This document shows, one piece after another, positions 15,606-23,530 of a stretch of 64,000 bases of DNA. This DNA is from Wocania_A spongiicola (lineage in GTDB: Bacteria; Bacteroidota; Bacteroidia; Flavobacteriales; Flavobacteriaceae). The stretch covers positions 74,512 through 138,511 of the forward strand of contig NZ_JAMFLZ010000009.1 in NCBI RefSeq assembly GCF_023502325.1, in the 5' to 3' direction. Position 1 is the first letter of the stretch. Every line of letters starts with the position of its first letter. Made by a program: the position numbers and the translations under genes. The notes under the pieces are model-generated. The model saw nothing but the letters and a program-made list of their open reading frames with translations. It searched no databases and was not told the origin of the DNA.

Positions 15606-16964
15606 CTACAACGCACTAATAATATCGTACTTAGTAATAATTTGATGTGTACCATCTTCAAACTTTACTAAAACAGCATTATTATCTCTATCAAATAGTT
15701 TAGAAATATCTTCAATGTCTGTATTTTTACTAACCACAGGAAATGGTTTATGCATCACATCCTTTATTGGTAAATCTGAAATATCTTTATTCTCAATATA
15801 CATGCGTAACAAATCGGCTTCATCAATAGCCCCAACAAATCCTGTAGAGTCTTCAACAGGAATTTGAGATATTTTATACTTTTTCATACGCTCGATGGCA
15901 TGAGAAACTAATTCTTCAGTTTTTACCGTTATCAAAGTTTGATTTTCAGTGTTTTTTACAAGATCTTCGGCTGTTGTATTTTCATCTTCAATAAAACCAC
16001 GTTCTCGCATCCATTCGTCATTAAACATTTTGCCAACATATCGGCTTCCATGGTCATGAAACAAAACTACTACAATATCATCTTTTGTAAACTCTTTTTC
16101 TAATTGTAATAAGCCTTTAATTGCAGAACCTGCAGAATTGCCTAAAAACATACCTTCTTCTTTGGCCAGTTTTTGCGTGTAAATTGCTGCGTCTTTATCT
16201 GTTACTTTAGTAAATCCATCAATAAGGCTAAAATCTACATTTTCCGGCAAAATATCTTCACCAATGCCTTCGGTTATATAAGGATAAATTTCATTTTCAT
16301 CAAACTCTCCTGTTTCATGATATTTTTTAAATACAGAGCCATAAGTATCTACACCCCAAATTTTAATATTAGGGTTTTGTTCTTTTAAATATTTTCCAAC
16401 ACCAGAAATAGTACCACCAGTACCAACTCCTACCACAAAATGCGTAATCTTACCATCGGTTTGTTTCCAAATTTCTGGGCCTGTGCTTTCGTAATGTGCT
16501 TTGGCATTACTTGGGTTGTCGTATTGATTTACATACCATGAGTTTGGTGTTTCCTCACTTAATCGTTTAGAAACTGAATAATAACTTCTAGGGTCTGTAG
16601 GTTCTACATTTGTTGGGCATACCACAACTTTTGCTCCTACAGCTCTTAAAATATCCATTTTTTCTTTGGATTGCTTGTCGCTAATTACAAAAACACATTT
16701 GTAACCTTTTACAATCGCCGCTAAAGCTAGTCCCATGCCTGTATTACCAGATGTTCCTTCAATAATTGTACCTCCTGGTTTTAAACGACCATCAGCTTCG
16801 GCATCTTCAATCATTTTAAGCGCCATTCTATCTTTTGTAGAATTGCCTGGGTTAAAGGTTTCATATTTTGATAAAACTAAACATGGTAAACCTTTTGTTA
16901 AAGAATTCAATTTTACCAATGGTGTATTACCAATAGTTTCTAATATATTTTTTGCATATTCCAT
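15606..16964 (-). CDS. Cystathionine beta-synthase-like PLP enzyme with CBS domains
   Basis: A fold-type II PLP enzyme making cystathionine or cysteine from serine (or O-acetylserine) with homocysteine or sulfide. The 452 aa start at MEYAKNILETIGNTPLV; a second ATG three codons upstream is also possible. The PLP lysine is in NPGNSTKDRM (K44). The substrate loop EGTSGNTGMG (69-78) and the phosphate loop GTGGTISG follow. A C-terminal pair of CBS motifs (about 330-452) is the Bateman module that in other CBS enzymes senses adenosyl ligands. Architecture equals non-haem bacterial CBS. It is monocistronic on the minus strand. Discrimination from cysteine synthase needs assay. Confidence 0.88.
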   Translation of the reverse strand: MEYAKNILETIGNTPLVKLNSLTKGLPCLVLSKYETFNPGNSTKDRMALKMIEDAEADGRLKPGGTIIEGTSGNTGMGLALAAIVKGYKCVFVISDKQSKEKMDILRAVGAKVVVCPTNVEPTDPRSYYSVSKRLSEETPNSWYVNQYDNPSNAKAHYESTGPEIWKQTDGKITHFVVGVGTGGTISGVGKYLKEQNPNIKIWGVDTYGSVFKKYHETGEFDENEIYPYITEGIGEDILPENVDFSLIDGFTKVTDKDAAIYTQKLAKEEGMFLGNSAGSAIKGLLQLEKEFTKDDIVVVLFHDHGSRYVGKMFNDEWMRERGFIEDENTTAEDLVKNTENQTLITVKTEELVSHAIERMKKYKISQIPVEDSTGFVGAIDEADLLRMYIENKDISDLPIKDVMHKPFPVVSKNTDIEDISKLFDRDNNAVLVKFEDGTHQIITKYDIISAL

Positions 16965-17177
16965 AGCTTGCAAAAATACATAAGTGTTTTAAAAAAGAAG
17001 AATTAGTTATAATTATTTTAATAAACTATGTTTCATTCATCGTATTTTTTAATTATTTCATCTTTTTACTATTGAGTTTCATCTATTTTAACAATCTCTT
17101 TGTCTAAAAACCACCTGATTATCAATTATTTAAAAAACAAAAAATTAATTTGGCACTCAACCCAAAAATACAATATT

Positions 17178-17381
17178 ATGAAAACTAAAATTTTTGTTAC
17201 CCTTATGTTAACTGCTGGTTTATTAGCCGGAAGCTCTGCTATTAAAGTAGATGTATGCCACAATGTGGATAATAATCCACATGTAATTAATATTGCATTA
17301 CCAGCAGCAGTTATGCACTTAATTCAACATTCTGGAGATTCGCTAGGAAATTGTAGCTCTGGAGAAGAAAGTAGTAAATAA
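17178..17381 (+). CDS. Small secreted protein with CH...HGD-LG-C motif
   Basis: A 67-aa protein whose start MKTKIFVT at 17178 begins a clean signal peptide (through about residue 21); an upstream ATG at 17100 would add 26 residues that spoil it. The mature part is only about 46 aa and contains VCHNVDNNPHVINIALPA and HSGDSLGNC. This resembles the C-H ... V.A...H..HGD.LG.C motif seen as a short module in many larger bacterial extracellular proteins. Here it is nearly the whole protein. The two Cys could form a disulfide and the His residues a metal site. Function is unknown. Confidence 0.7.
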   Translation: MKTKIFVTLMLTAGLLAGSSAIKVDVCHNVDNNPHVINIALPAAVMHLIQHSGDSLGNCSSGEESSK

Positions 17382-17386
17382 AGAAT

Positions 17387-17422
17387 AAAAAAAGGCTTTG
17401 AATTAATTCAAAGCCTTTTTTT
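17387..17422. terminator. Bidirectional intrinsic terminator
   Basis: An 11-bp perfect palindromic stem (GGCTTTGAATT with its complement, 17394-17415) is preceded by seven A and followed by seven T. It serves both the small secreted protein gene (plus) and the convergent permease gene (minus), whose stop codon at 17421-17423 overlaps the T-run. Confidence 0.85.
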
Positions 17423-18656
17423 ATTCAAACCTTATTGCTTTTACTGGCGATATTTTTGTAATAATGTATGAAGGTACTAAAAGCATTAGTAAACATAACA
17501 TTAGTGTTCCTATGTTTAAAGCCACAATATAACCTAAACTTATAAAAACTGGTGCTTCAGTAACGTAATACGTTTCTACTGGAAGCTCTATTAACTTAAA
17601 ATATTTTTGTGCAAATAATAATCCTAATCCTAAAATATTCCCCCATAACAATCCTAGAAAAATAAGATACGACGCATTGTAAATAAATAGTTTGCGAATG
17701 CTAAAATTATTACTACCTAAAGCTTTTAAAACACCAATCATTTGAGTACGCTCTAATATTAAAACTAGCAATGCAGTTATCATGTTAATACCAGCTACAA
17801 GTATCATAATACCAATGATACCGTAAATATTTTTATCAAAAATTTTAATCCACTCTAAAATAGAGTAATATTTATCTGCTATTGTTTGCGTGTTTAATGT
17901 TGAAGGCGTGTTTTGGTAGATTTCTATACCTTTTCTTTGTAGTTCGCTGTAATCATTTATAAAAACCTCAAAGCCTCCTATTTCGTCTTCTTTCCATTTA
18001 TTGATGCGCTGTAAATGACGAATGTCTCCTATTAAATAAGTAGCATCAAAATCTTGAAACCCCGAGTTATAAATACCTGTAATTGTATATGTAATAATAT
18101 TTGGTAGCTTATTAGGATCTTCCTTCTTAAAAATCATTTGAAATTTGTCTCCCAATTTAAATTGCAGTCGATTTGCTAAATACTTAGATATTAAAACCTC
18201 TTCGTTTCGTTTACCGTTATAATCTGGAAGCTTACCTTCAACTAAAAAATCTTTGAAATAGCTCCAGTTATAATCTGCCCCAACACCTTTTAAAATGGCA
18301 CCTTCAAAATCGGTTTCTGTACGTATAACACCAAACTTTGTAGCTACAACTTGAATATGACTTATACCTTCAACCGATTTAAACTCTGGATAAAACTCTT
18401 GATTTTTTGATATAGGAAATACGCTTTCTTGCGAGTTATTACTATCGTAATATGTAATATTTACATGCCCATTAAAGGCTACAACTTTATCGCGAATTTT
18501 TTGTTGCAAACCAATTCCTGTCGCAATAGCAACCATCATTACAACCATGCCTACAGCAATTGCAGCTATTCCAATTTTTATTATTGGTGCCGAAATACTA
18601 CTTTTATACGCTTTACTACCAATAATGCGTTTAGCTATAAAAAACTCGTAATTCAA
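17421..18656 (-). CDS. ABC transporter permease, LolC/LolE-like
   Basis: An inner-membrane permease of the MacB/LolC-E class with 411 aa. It has an N-terminal transmembrane helix (about 20-45), a large periplasmic domain (about 46-270) and three C-terminal helices (about 275-400). The segments KAYKSSISAPIIKIGIAAIAVGM and LVLILERTQMIGVLKALGSNNFSIRKLF are typical of lipoprotein-releasing permeases; the core is RTQMIGVLKALG. No ATPase gene is adjacent. FtsE encoded at 30.9 kb is too far to be assigned as partner. Its start is 8 bases from the divergent NamZ-like gene. Confidence 0.82.
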   Translation of the reverse strand: MNYEFFIAKRIIGSKAYKSSISAPIIKIGIAAIAVGMVVMMVAIATGIGLQQKIRDKVVAFNGHVNITYYDSNNSQESVFPISKNQEFYPEFKSVEGISHIQVVATKFGVIRTETDFEGAILKGVGADYNWSYFKDFLVEGKLPDYNGKRNEEVLISKYLANRLQFKLGDKFQMIFKKEDPNKLPNIITYTITGIYNSGFQDFDATYLIGDIRHLQRINKWKEDEIGGFEVFINDYSELQRKGIEIYQNTPSTLNTQTIADKYYSILEWIKIFDKNIYGIIGIMILVAGINMITALLVLILERTQMIGVLKALGSNNFSIRKLFIYNASYLIFLGLLWGNILGLGLLFAQKYFKLIELPVETYYVTEAPVFISLGYIVALNIGTLMLCLLMLLVPSYIITKISPVKAIRFE

Positions 18657-18664
18657 TTTATATT

Positions 18665-19993
18665 ATGCTATTTAAAGGTTTCTTCAGTTTTAAATTTAAT
18701 ACACCTATATTAAGAGAACTTAATACTATTACTAGGTTTTTTGTTAAATACCTATTATGGGCTTTCAAAAATACAGTTTTATTATTTGTTTTAGTAATGA
18801 TTTCTTGCGGAAGTAAGTCTAAATCAAAAGACATTTCAAGTATAACAAACGATCACATCTTAAAATCAGTTGAGAATGAAAAAGCTATTATAGTTGGTGC
18901 AAACCAAACTGAAACTTATTTACCGCTAATAAACGGAAAACGTATAGGTATTGTTGCAAATCAAACTTCTGTTATATTTAAGGCAGAAGGTGGAAGTTAC
19001 ACTCATTTAGTAGATTCATTAATAACTTTGAACGTAGACATTAAAAAAGTATTTGCTCCAGAACATGGGTTCCGTGGTACTGCAGATGCTGGTGAAAAGA
19101 TAAAAGATGGTGTTGATACTAAAACTAATTTACCTATACTTTCACTACATGGCAAAAGCAGAAAACCATCAAAAGAACAGCTAGCTGATATTGATATTAT
19201 GATTTTTGACATACAAGACGTTGGCGCTCGCTTTTATACCTATATATCTACTTTGCATTATATTATGGAGGCCTGTGCTGAAGCAAAAATTCCGTTGTTA
19301 ATTTTTGATAGACCAAATCCAAATGGGCATTATGTTGATGGTCCAACTTTAGAAATTGAAAATAAAAGCTTCCTTGGAATGCATACTATTCCATTAGTAC
19401 ATGGTATGACTATCGGCGAATATGCTCATATGCTAAATGGGGAAGGGTGGCTAACAGATCAATTAAAATGTAATATCACTGTCATACCTGTTAAGCATTA
19501 TACACACAATACATTTTATAGCTTACCTATTAGGCCTTCTCCTAATTTACCAAACGATCAATCTATAAAACTGTACCCAAGTTTAGGGCTTTTTGAAGGT
19601 ACAAATGTAAATGCTGGACGTGGTACAGAGTTTCAATTTCAACGTTATGGTGCTCCTTTTTTAGATAAAGAAAATCTTAATTTTACCTATACACCTATTC
19701 CTAATTTTGGAGCAAAACACCCAAAACATAAAAATAAACTTTGCTATGGTGAAGATTTAAAAGATGAAGATGTTGAAGGAGTTATGACCTTAAAATGGAT
19801 TATTAAAGCTTATAAAAATTCAACTGATAAATCTTTGTTTTTCCTTACTGAAGGTTTCACAAAACATGCTGGCTCAGACAAATTACAAAAACAAATTGAA
19901 GCTGGGTGGAGTGAAAAAGCTATTAAAGAAACGTGGCAAGAAGATTTAAATGCGTTTAAAAAAATTCGTGAAAAATATTTAATTTATGATTAA
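18665..19993 (+). CDS. namZ: DUF1343 lipoprotein, probable exo-beta-N-acetylmuramidase (NamZ type)
   Basis: DUF1343 includes Bacillus subtilis NamZ, which removes terminal N-acetylmuramic acid from peptidoglycan fragments; that activity is inferred here. It has 442 aa. Family motifs are KRIGIVANQTSVI, FAPEHGFRGTADAGE, MIFDIQDVGARFYTYISTLHY, FDRPNPNG and PSPNLPNDQSIKLYPSLGLFEGTNVNAGRGT, cores DRPNPNG and GTNVNAGRGT. The N-terminus is long (about 45 residues) and contains a hydrophobic segment ending VLVMISC, a lipobox. No later in-frame ATG precedes the lipobox usefully, so the start is kept although the extension is odd. Its position only 8 bases from a divergent gene leaves no room for separate promoters. 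Confidence 0.8.
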   Translation: MLFKGFFSFKFNTPILRELNTITRFFVKYLLWAFKNTVLLFVLVMISCGSKSKSKDISSITNDHILKSVENEKAIIVGANQTETYLPLINGKRIGIVANQTSVIFKAEGGSYTHLVDSLITLNVDIKKVFAPEHGFRGTADAGEKIKDGVDTKTNLPILSLHGKSRKPSKEQLADIDIMIFDIQDVGARFYTYISTLHYIMEACAEAKIPLLIFDRPNPNGHYVDGPTLEIENKSFLGMHTIPLVHGMTIGEYAHMLNGEGWLTDQLKCNITVIPVKHYTHNTFYSLPIRPSPNLPNDQSIKLYPSLGLFEGTNVNAGRGTEFQFQRYGAPFLDKENLNFTYTPIPNFGAKHPKHKNKLCYGEDLKDEDVEGVMTLKWIIKAYKNSTDKSLFFLTEGFTKHAGSDKLQKQIEAGWSEKAIKETWQEDLNAFKKIREKYLIYD

Positions 19994-20042
19994 CAAATCT
20001 ACGCTTCTATAATACTAGGTACATTGTGTTTGAAATAACATC

Positions 20043-20924
20043 TTATTTGTAAAGCAAATTTATCAACCTATCTGGATAGTCTGTAATAATTCCATCTACA
20101 TTAAGCTCAATAACTTTCTTTAAATCCTCAACTGAATTAACCGTCCATGGAATCACTTGAAAATTTTTAGTTTTTAAATCCCTTACCAGCTTATCATTTA
20201 AAAGTTTATAATCTGGGCTTATAATTTCTGGCAAAAAACTCATCGAAGAGAGCTTCCCAAAAACATCTTCATTAGCTCCAATTAAAAGGGCAACTTTCAT
20301 TTTTGGAGATTGTTTTTTAGTTTCTTCTAAAACTCTTAAATCAAAGCTTTGAATATTAGTAGTTTTAAAAACTTGGTTGTCATTTACCACTCTCAAAACC
20401 AGAGCAACAAAATCTTTTGGACTTGGTGTAAATATTCCATCGAAACTAGGTTTAGATTTAACTTCAATGTTGAACTTGATTTTTGGGTTTAGTTTTTTAG
20501 AGGTTTTTATTACCTCATCTAAAGATGGTTTATATGTTTTAAGCTTTTGTTGCTTTGTAAATCTTGGATGAAATTTTGTACCACAATCAAACTGCTTAAT
20601 ACTATCAAAAGTCATTTGATATAAGTTATATTTTTTGTCATAATCTTCAGCTATTTCAAATCCATTCATATCTAAACAAGTGGTTCTACTCATAAAAGGC
20701 TCATGAGATACCACAACAATATTATCTTTAGAAATTGCAACATCCAACTCAATAGTATGGACACCTAATTCTATGGCTTTCTTAAAAGCTTCAAGCGTGT
20801 TTTCAGGCATCAAACCACGACAACCTCTATGTCCTTGAATTTCTATAATTTTTGTTGATTCGCATTCCATAACGAAAAATAAAAGGAAGTAAAAGAAGAT
20901 TAGTTTTAACTTATTATTCATCAT
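20043..20924 (-). CDS. Glycerophosphodiester phosphodiesterase lipoprotein
   Basis: This hydrolyses glycerophosphodiesters to glycerol-3-phosphate and an alcohol. It has 293 aa, with a lipoprotein signal ending FFVMEC (Cys21), so it is anchored in the envelope like periplasmic GlpQ. Catalytic and metal residues are visible: GHRG with H32 and R33, PENT with E41, the IELDV pair E59 and D61, and H74 in VVSHEP. A second block, IKFNIEVKSKP, supplies the third metal ligand. The start codon overlaps the stop of the hydroxylase gene by one base (TAATG), so the two are translationally coupled. Confidence 0.87.
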   Translation of the reverse strand: MMNNKLKLIFFYFLLFFVMECESTKIIEIQGHRGCRGLMPENTLEAFKKAIELGVHTIELDVAISKDNIVVVSHEPFMSRTTCLDMNGFEIAEDYDKKYNLYQMTFDSIKQFDCGTKFHPRFTKQQKLKTYKPSLDEVIKTSKKLNPKIKFNIEVKSKPSFDGIFTPSPKDFVALVLRVVNDNQVFKTTNIQSFDLRVLEETKKQSPKMKVALLIGANEDVFGKLSSMSFLPEIISPDYKLLNDKLVRDLKTKNFQVIPWTVNSVEDLKKVIELNVDGIITDYPDRLINLLYK

Positions 20925-21760
20925 TAATGATCTACAGTTTCAGTTGGTTTTCTGTATTTCTGAAAAGGCTGTTTCAATAAATCTTTAATATTACTATTTT
21001 CTTTTTCATCTGGGAAAACATCAACACCATATACAATTTTATCAGTATCTAATTCCATGTATGTGCCAAATAACCTATCCCAAACCGAAAAAATATTTCC
21101 GTAGTTAGAATCTGTATATGGCATTTTATAATGATGATGCACCTTGTGCATATCTGGAGATACCAATACGTAGCTTATTAATTTATCAACCCTTTTGGGC
21201 AGCTTAATGTTTGAATGACTAAACTGTGTTGCAACAATTGATAATGATTGGTAAAGCATAACAATACCTATTGGAGCACCAATAACAATAACTCCAATTA
21301 ATGTAAATGTATAACGAATAACACTCTCAATAGGGTGATGCCTGTTAGCTGTAGTAGCGTCAACTTTATGATCAGAATGATGTACTAAATGTACCATCCA
21401 TAACGGTGGGACTTTATGCTCTATTAAATGTGGTAAATAAGCTCCAAAAAAGTCCATTAAAAAAACGCCAATAACAACATATAAACCTAACGACATCTCT
21501 GGTAACCAATTTAAAATTCCAAAATTACTGGCAATTGCCCAATCAGAAGACATTAATAAAAGAAATGCCATAGGCAAATTAACAAGTATAGTTGTTATTG
21601 TAAAAAATATGTTAGGAACAGCATGTTTCCATTTTTTATAATTAAAATTAAACAAAGGCATTGCACCTTCTAAAAGCCAGAAAAAAGTTAAACCTCCTAC
21701 GATAATAATACCACGATGAAGCGGCGGAATAGATTCAAAATATTGCAATAAAGTTTCCAA
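20924..21760 (-). CDS. Sterol desaturase / fatty acid hydroxylase family protein
   Basis: An integral membrane di-iron oxygenase of the FA hydroxylase superfamily with 278 aa. About four hydrophobic helices are present. The eight-histidine pattern is complete: H111-x3-H115 (HLIEH), H124-x2-HH (HLVHH), HH at 141-142 (NRHHPIE) and HKVHHH near 213. Known members hydroxylate or desaturate lipids, sterols or ether lipids. Coupling to a glycerophosphodiesterase suggests a lipid substrate, but this is inference. It precedes the phosphodiesterase in the same transcript. Confidence 0.85.
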   Translation of the reverse strand: METLLQYFESIPPLHRGIIIVGGLTFFWLLEGAMPLFNFNYKKWKHAVPNIFFTITTILVNLPMAFLLLMSSDWAIASNFGILNWLPEMSLGLYVVIGVFLMDFFGAYLPHLIEHKVPPLWMVHLVHHSDHKVDATTANRHHPIESVIRYTFTLIGVIVIGAPIGIVMLYQSLSIVATQFSHSNIKLPKRVDKLISYVLVSPDMHKVHHHYKMPYTDSNYGNIFSVWDRLFGTYMELDTDKIVYGVDVFPDEKENSNIKDLLKQPFQKYRKPTETVDH

Positions 21761-21802
21761 TAGAAAAAAATTTAGATACTAAATATAATGAAAACTTAGA
21801 AG

Positions 21803-22297
21803 TTAAAGCTTAACTCTTTTTTTCATTTCTTCAACAATATTATAAGCTGCAGGGCACATAGCAACATTTTTTAAAGTGAGATTAGAAATCTGTTGAAACT
21901 TTTTTCTGTCAGTATGGGGGAATTCTCTGCAAGCCTTGGGTCTTACCTCGTAAATAGAGCAGTAGTTATCAGCCCCTAAAAAAGTACATGGCACTTTTTG
22001 TAGCACATAATCGTTATCCTCATCAACTCGTAAAAATTGATTTATAAACTGTTGTGGTTTTTGCTTAAAATGCTTCGATATTCTATTAATATCTTTATCT
22101 GTAAATAATGGCCCAGTAGTTTTGCAACAATTTGCACAAGCTAAACAATCCGTTTTCTCAAACTCTTCATCGTGTAGTTCTTGCATCACATAATCTAAAT
22201 TCTTAGGTGGTTTCTTTTTAAGCTTCGCAAAGAATTTTTTGTTTTCGTTATGCTTATCTTTGGCGAGCTTTGGAAGATTATTTATGGTGTCTTGCAT
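21803..22297 (-). CDS. YkgJ-family cysteine cluster protein
   Basis: A 164-aa cytosolic protein with the YkgJ-type metal-binding pattern. It has CLACANCC (Cys51, 54, 57, 58), then a CSIYEVRPKACREFP block and a late MCPAAYN. Together these could supply ligands for zinc or an Fe-S cluster. The family is sometimes annotated as ferredoxin-like or zinc/iron-chelating, and no enzymatic role is established. It is upstream of the hydroxylase gene with a 42-base gap on the same strand. Confidence 0.82.
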   Translation of the reverse strand: MQDTINNLPKLAKDKHNENKKFFAKLKKKPPKNLDYVMQELHDEEFEKTDCLACANCCKTTGPLFTDKDINRISKHFKQKPQQFINQFLRVDEDNDYVLQKVPCTFLGADNYCSIYEVRPKACREFPHTDRKKFQQISNLTLKNVAMCPAAYNIVEEMKKRVKL

Positions 22298-22323
22298 GGT
22301 GTAAAAATACTATAATTTATGAG

Positions 22324-22344
22324 ATGCTGAAACAAGTTCAGCAT
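22324..22344. repeat. Short inverted repeat before the methyltransferase gene
   Basis: ATGCTGAA and TTCAGCAT flank five bases, an 8-bp perfect stem. The same motif is familiar as an intergenic palindrome in flavobacterial genomes. An ATG at 22343-22345, inside its right arm, is in frame with the next gene but is unlikely to be the start. A second short palindrome of different sequence sits at 5021-5040. Confidence 0.45.
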
Positions 22345-22357
22345 GACAAAATTAATT

Positions 22358-23056
22358 ATGAAAGACCTTTTTGGAAACGCTATATTAGATTATCAAAACG
22401 GAAATTATACCGAGGATATTATTACATCAACTAGTATTTCTGATGAAGATGTATTGCCCCTTCCCTACTTGTTTCGCGATTTTGAAGACATGCCAAAACT
22501 CGAGAAGAAAGCTTTAAAATTGGCAAAAGGTTTGATTTTAGATGTGGGTTGTGGAGCAGGAAGTCATAGTTTATATTTACAAGAAAAAGGGTTCAAAGTA
22601 AAAGCTATTGATATTTCAAAAGGAGCAACAGAAGTTAGCAAACAACGTGGGGTTATAAATGCTGTAGAAAGAGGTATTTTAGATGAATCTGGAACATTTG
22701 ACACCATTTTATTATTAATGAATGGCACTGGAATATTTCAACAAATGTCTATGGTCTCAAAGCATTTATTACATTTAAAAAATCTACTTAAAACAAATGG
22801 ACAAATTTTAATTGATTCTTCTGACATTAAATATATGTTTGAAGACAAAGATGGTGGTTTCTGGATAGATACTAATGCAAATTATTATGGTGAACTCGAT
22901 TATTTCTTGTCATATAAAGGCGAAAAAGAAGTGCCAATGAAATGGTTGTATTTAGATTTTAATACTCTATTGACAGCTTGCATTTCTGTTGGGCTTAAAT
23001 GTGAACTGGTTTTAGAAGGCGAGCATTTTGATTATTTGGCGAGAATAACAAACTGA
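22358..23056 (+). CDS. Class I SAM-dependent methyltransferase
   Basis: A Rossmann-fold methyltransferase of 232 aa. Motif I, ILDVGCGAGSHSLYL, is at residues about 60-74, the acidic SAM-ribose residue is in KAIDIS, and LLLMNGTGIF replaces the more usual motif IV. The start MKDLFGN at 22358 is preferred; an in-frame ATG at 22343 lies in a palindrome and adds only MTKLI. The substrate is unknown. It is convergent with the following phosphatase-like gene, with three bases between the stops. Confidence 0.8.
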   Translation: MKDLFGNAILDYQNGNYTEDIITSTSISDEDVLPLPYLFRDFEDMPKLEKKALKLAKGLILDVGCGAGSHSLYLQEKGFKVKAIDISKGATEVSKQRGVINAVERGILDESGTFDTILLLMNGTGIFQQMSMVSKHLLHLKNLLKTNGQILIDSSDIKYMFEDKDGGFWIDTNANYYGELDYFLSYKGEKEVPMKWLYLDFNTLLTACISVGLKCELVLEGEHFDYLARITN

Positions 23057-23059
23057 GGT

Positions 23060-23527
23060 TTAGTTTTTAGGTAAAGACTCTATTAGTTTTTCTACTTTCT
23101 CTTTTATAGCATCTTTTGCTACATTATAATCTTTACTTATTGATGGCGTGCCATTCCATTGTTCATCACTTAGTTGATTAGAATCATTATTTGTTGGTAA
23201 ATTACAATCAAAAGTTACTGTTTTGTAGGCTTTTTTAATATCGTATAAATCAACTTTTTTTGGTTTCCAAGCTTCTACATCAAAGCCATCATTCTTTAAA
23301 CCTAAAATCGTTTCTTTAGTTAAAAGACTATCAGGCTCTGTTCCCCTAAAAACAGCATGATACTTTAAATTTTGTTCTTTAGATAATTTATTAAAATATG
23401 CTGCTGCAATAGGGCTTCTGGCGGCCCCATGAGTACAAACAAACAAAATTTCCTTAGAAGCTTCTTCTTGTTTACAGTTAAACAAAACCCCTAATACAAA
23501 AAAAATAATAATTATTTTTTTTAACAT
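23060..23527 (-). CDS. Low-molecular-weight phosphatase-like lipoprotein
   Basis: This has the low-molecular-weight protein tyrosine phosphatase/arsenate reductase fold, with 155 aa. The P-loop CTHGAARS (Cys31 to Arg37, C-x5-R) follows ILFV as in the family. The N-terminus is a lipoprotein signal ending VLFNC (Cys18), unusual because these enzymes are normally cytosolic. The later Asp general-acid region (KTVTFDCNLP) is altered. Possible roles are an exported arsenate reductase-like or phosphatase protein; neither is proven. The gene is three bases after the amidohydrolase stop and probably co-translated. Confidence 0.7.
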   Translation of the reverse strand: MLKKIIIIFFVLGVLFNCKQEEASKEILFVCTHGAARSPIAAAYFNKLSKEQNLKYHAVFRGTEPDSLLTKETILGLKNDGFDVEAWKPKKVDLYDIKKAYKTVTFDCNLPTNNDSNQLSDEQWNGTPSISKDYNVAKDAIKEKVEKLIESLPKN

Positions 23528-23530
23528 AAT

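Noticed and set aside
17100..17177. Upstream ATG of the small secreted protein
   Set aside because: It places charged residues before the signal peptide and lacks any support.
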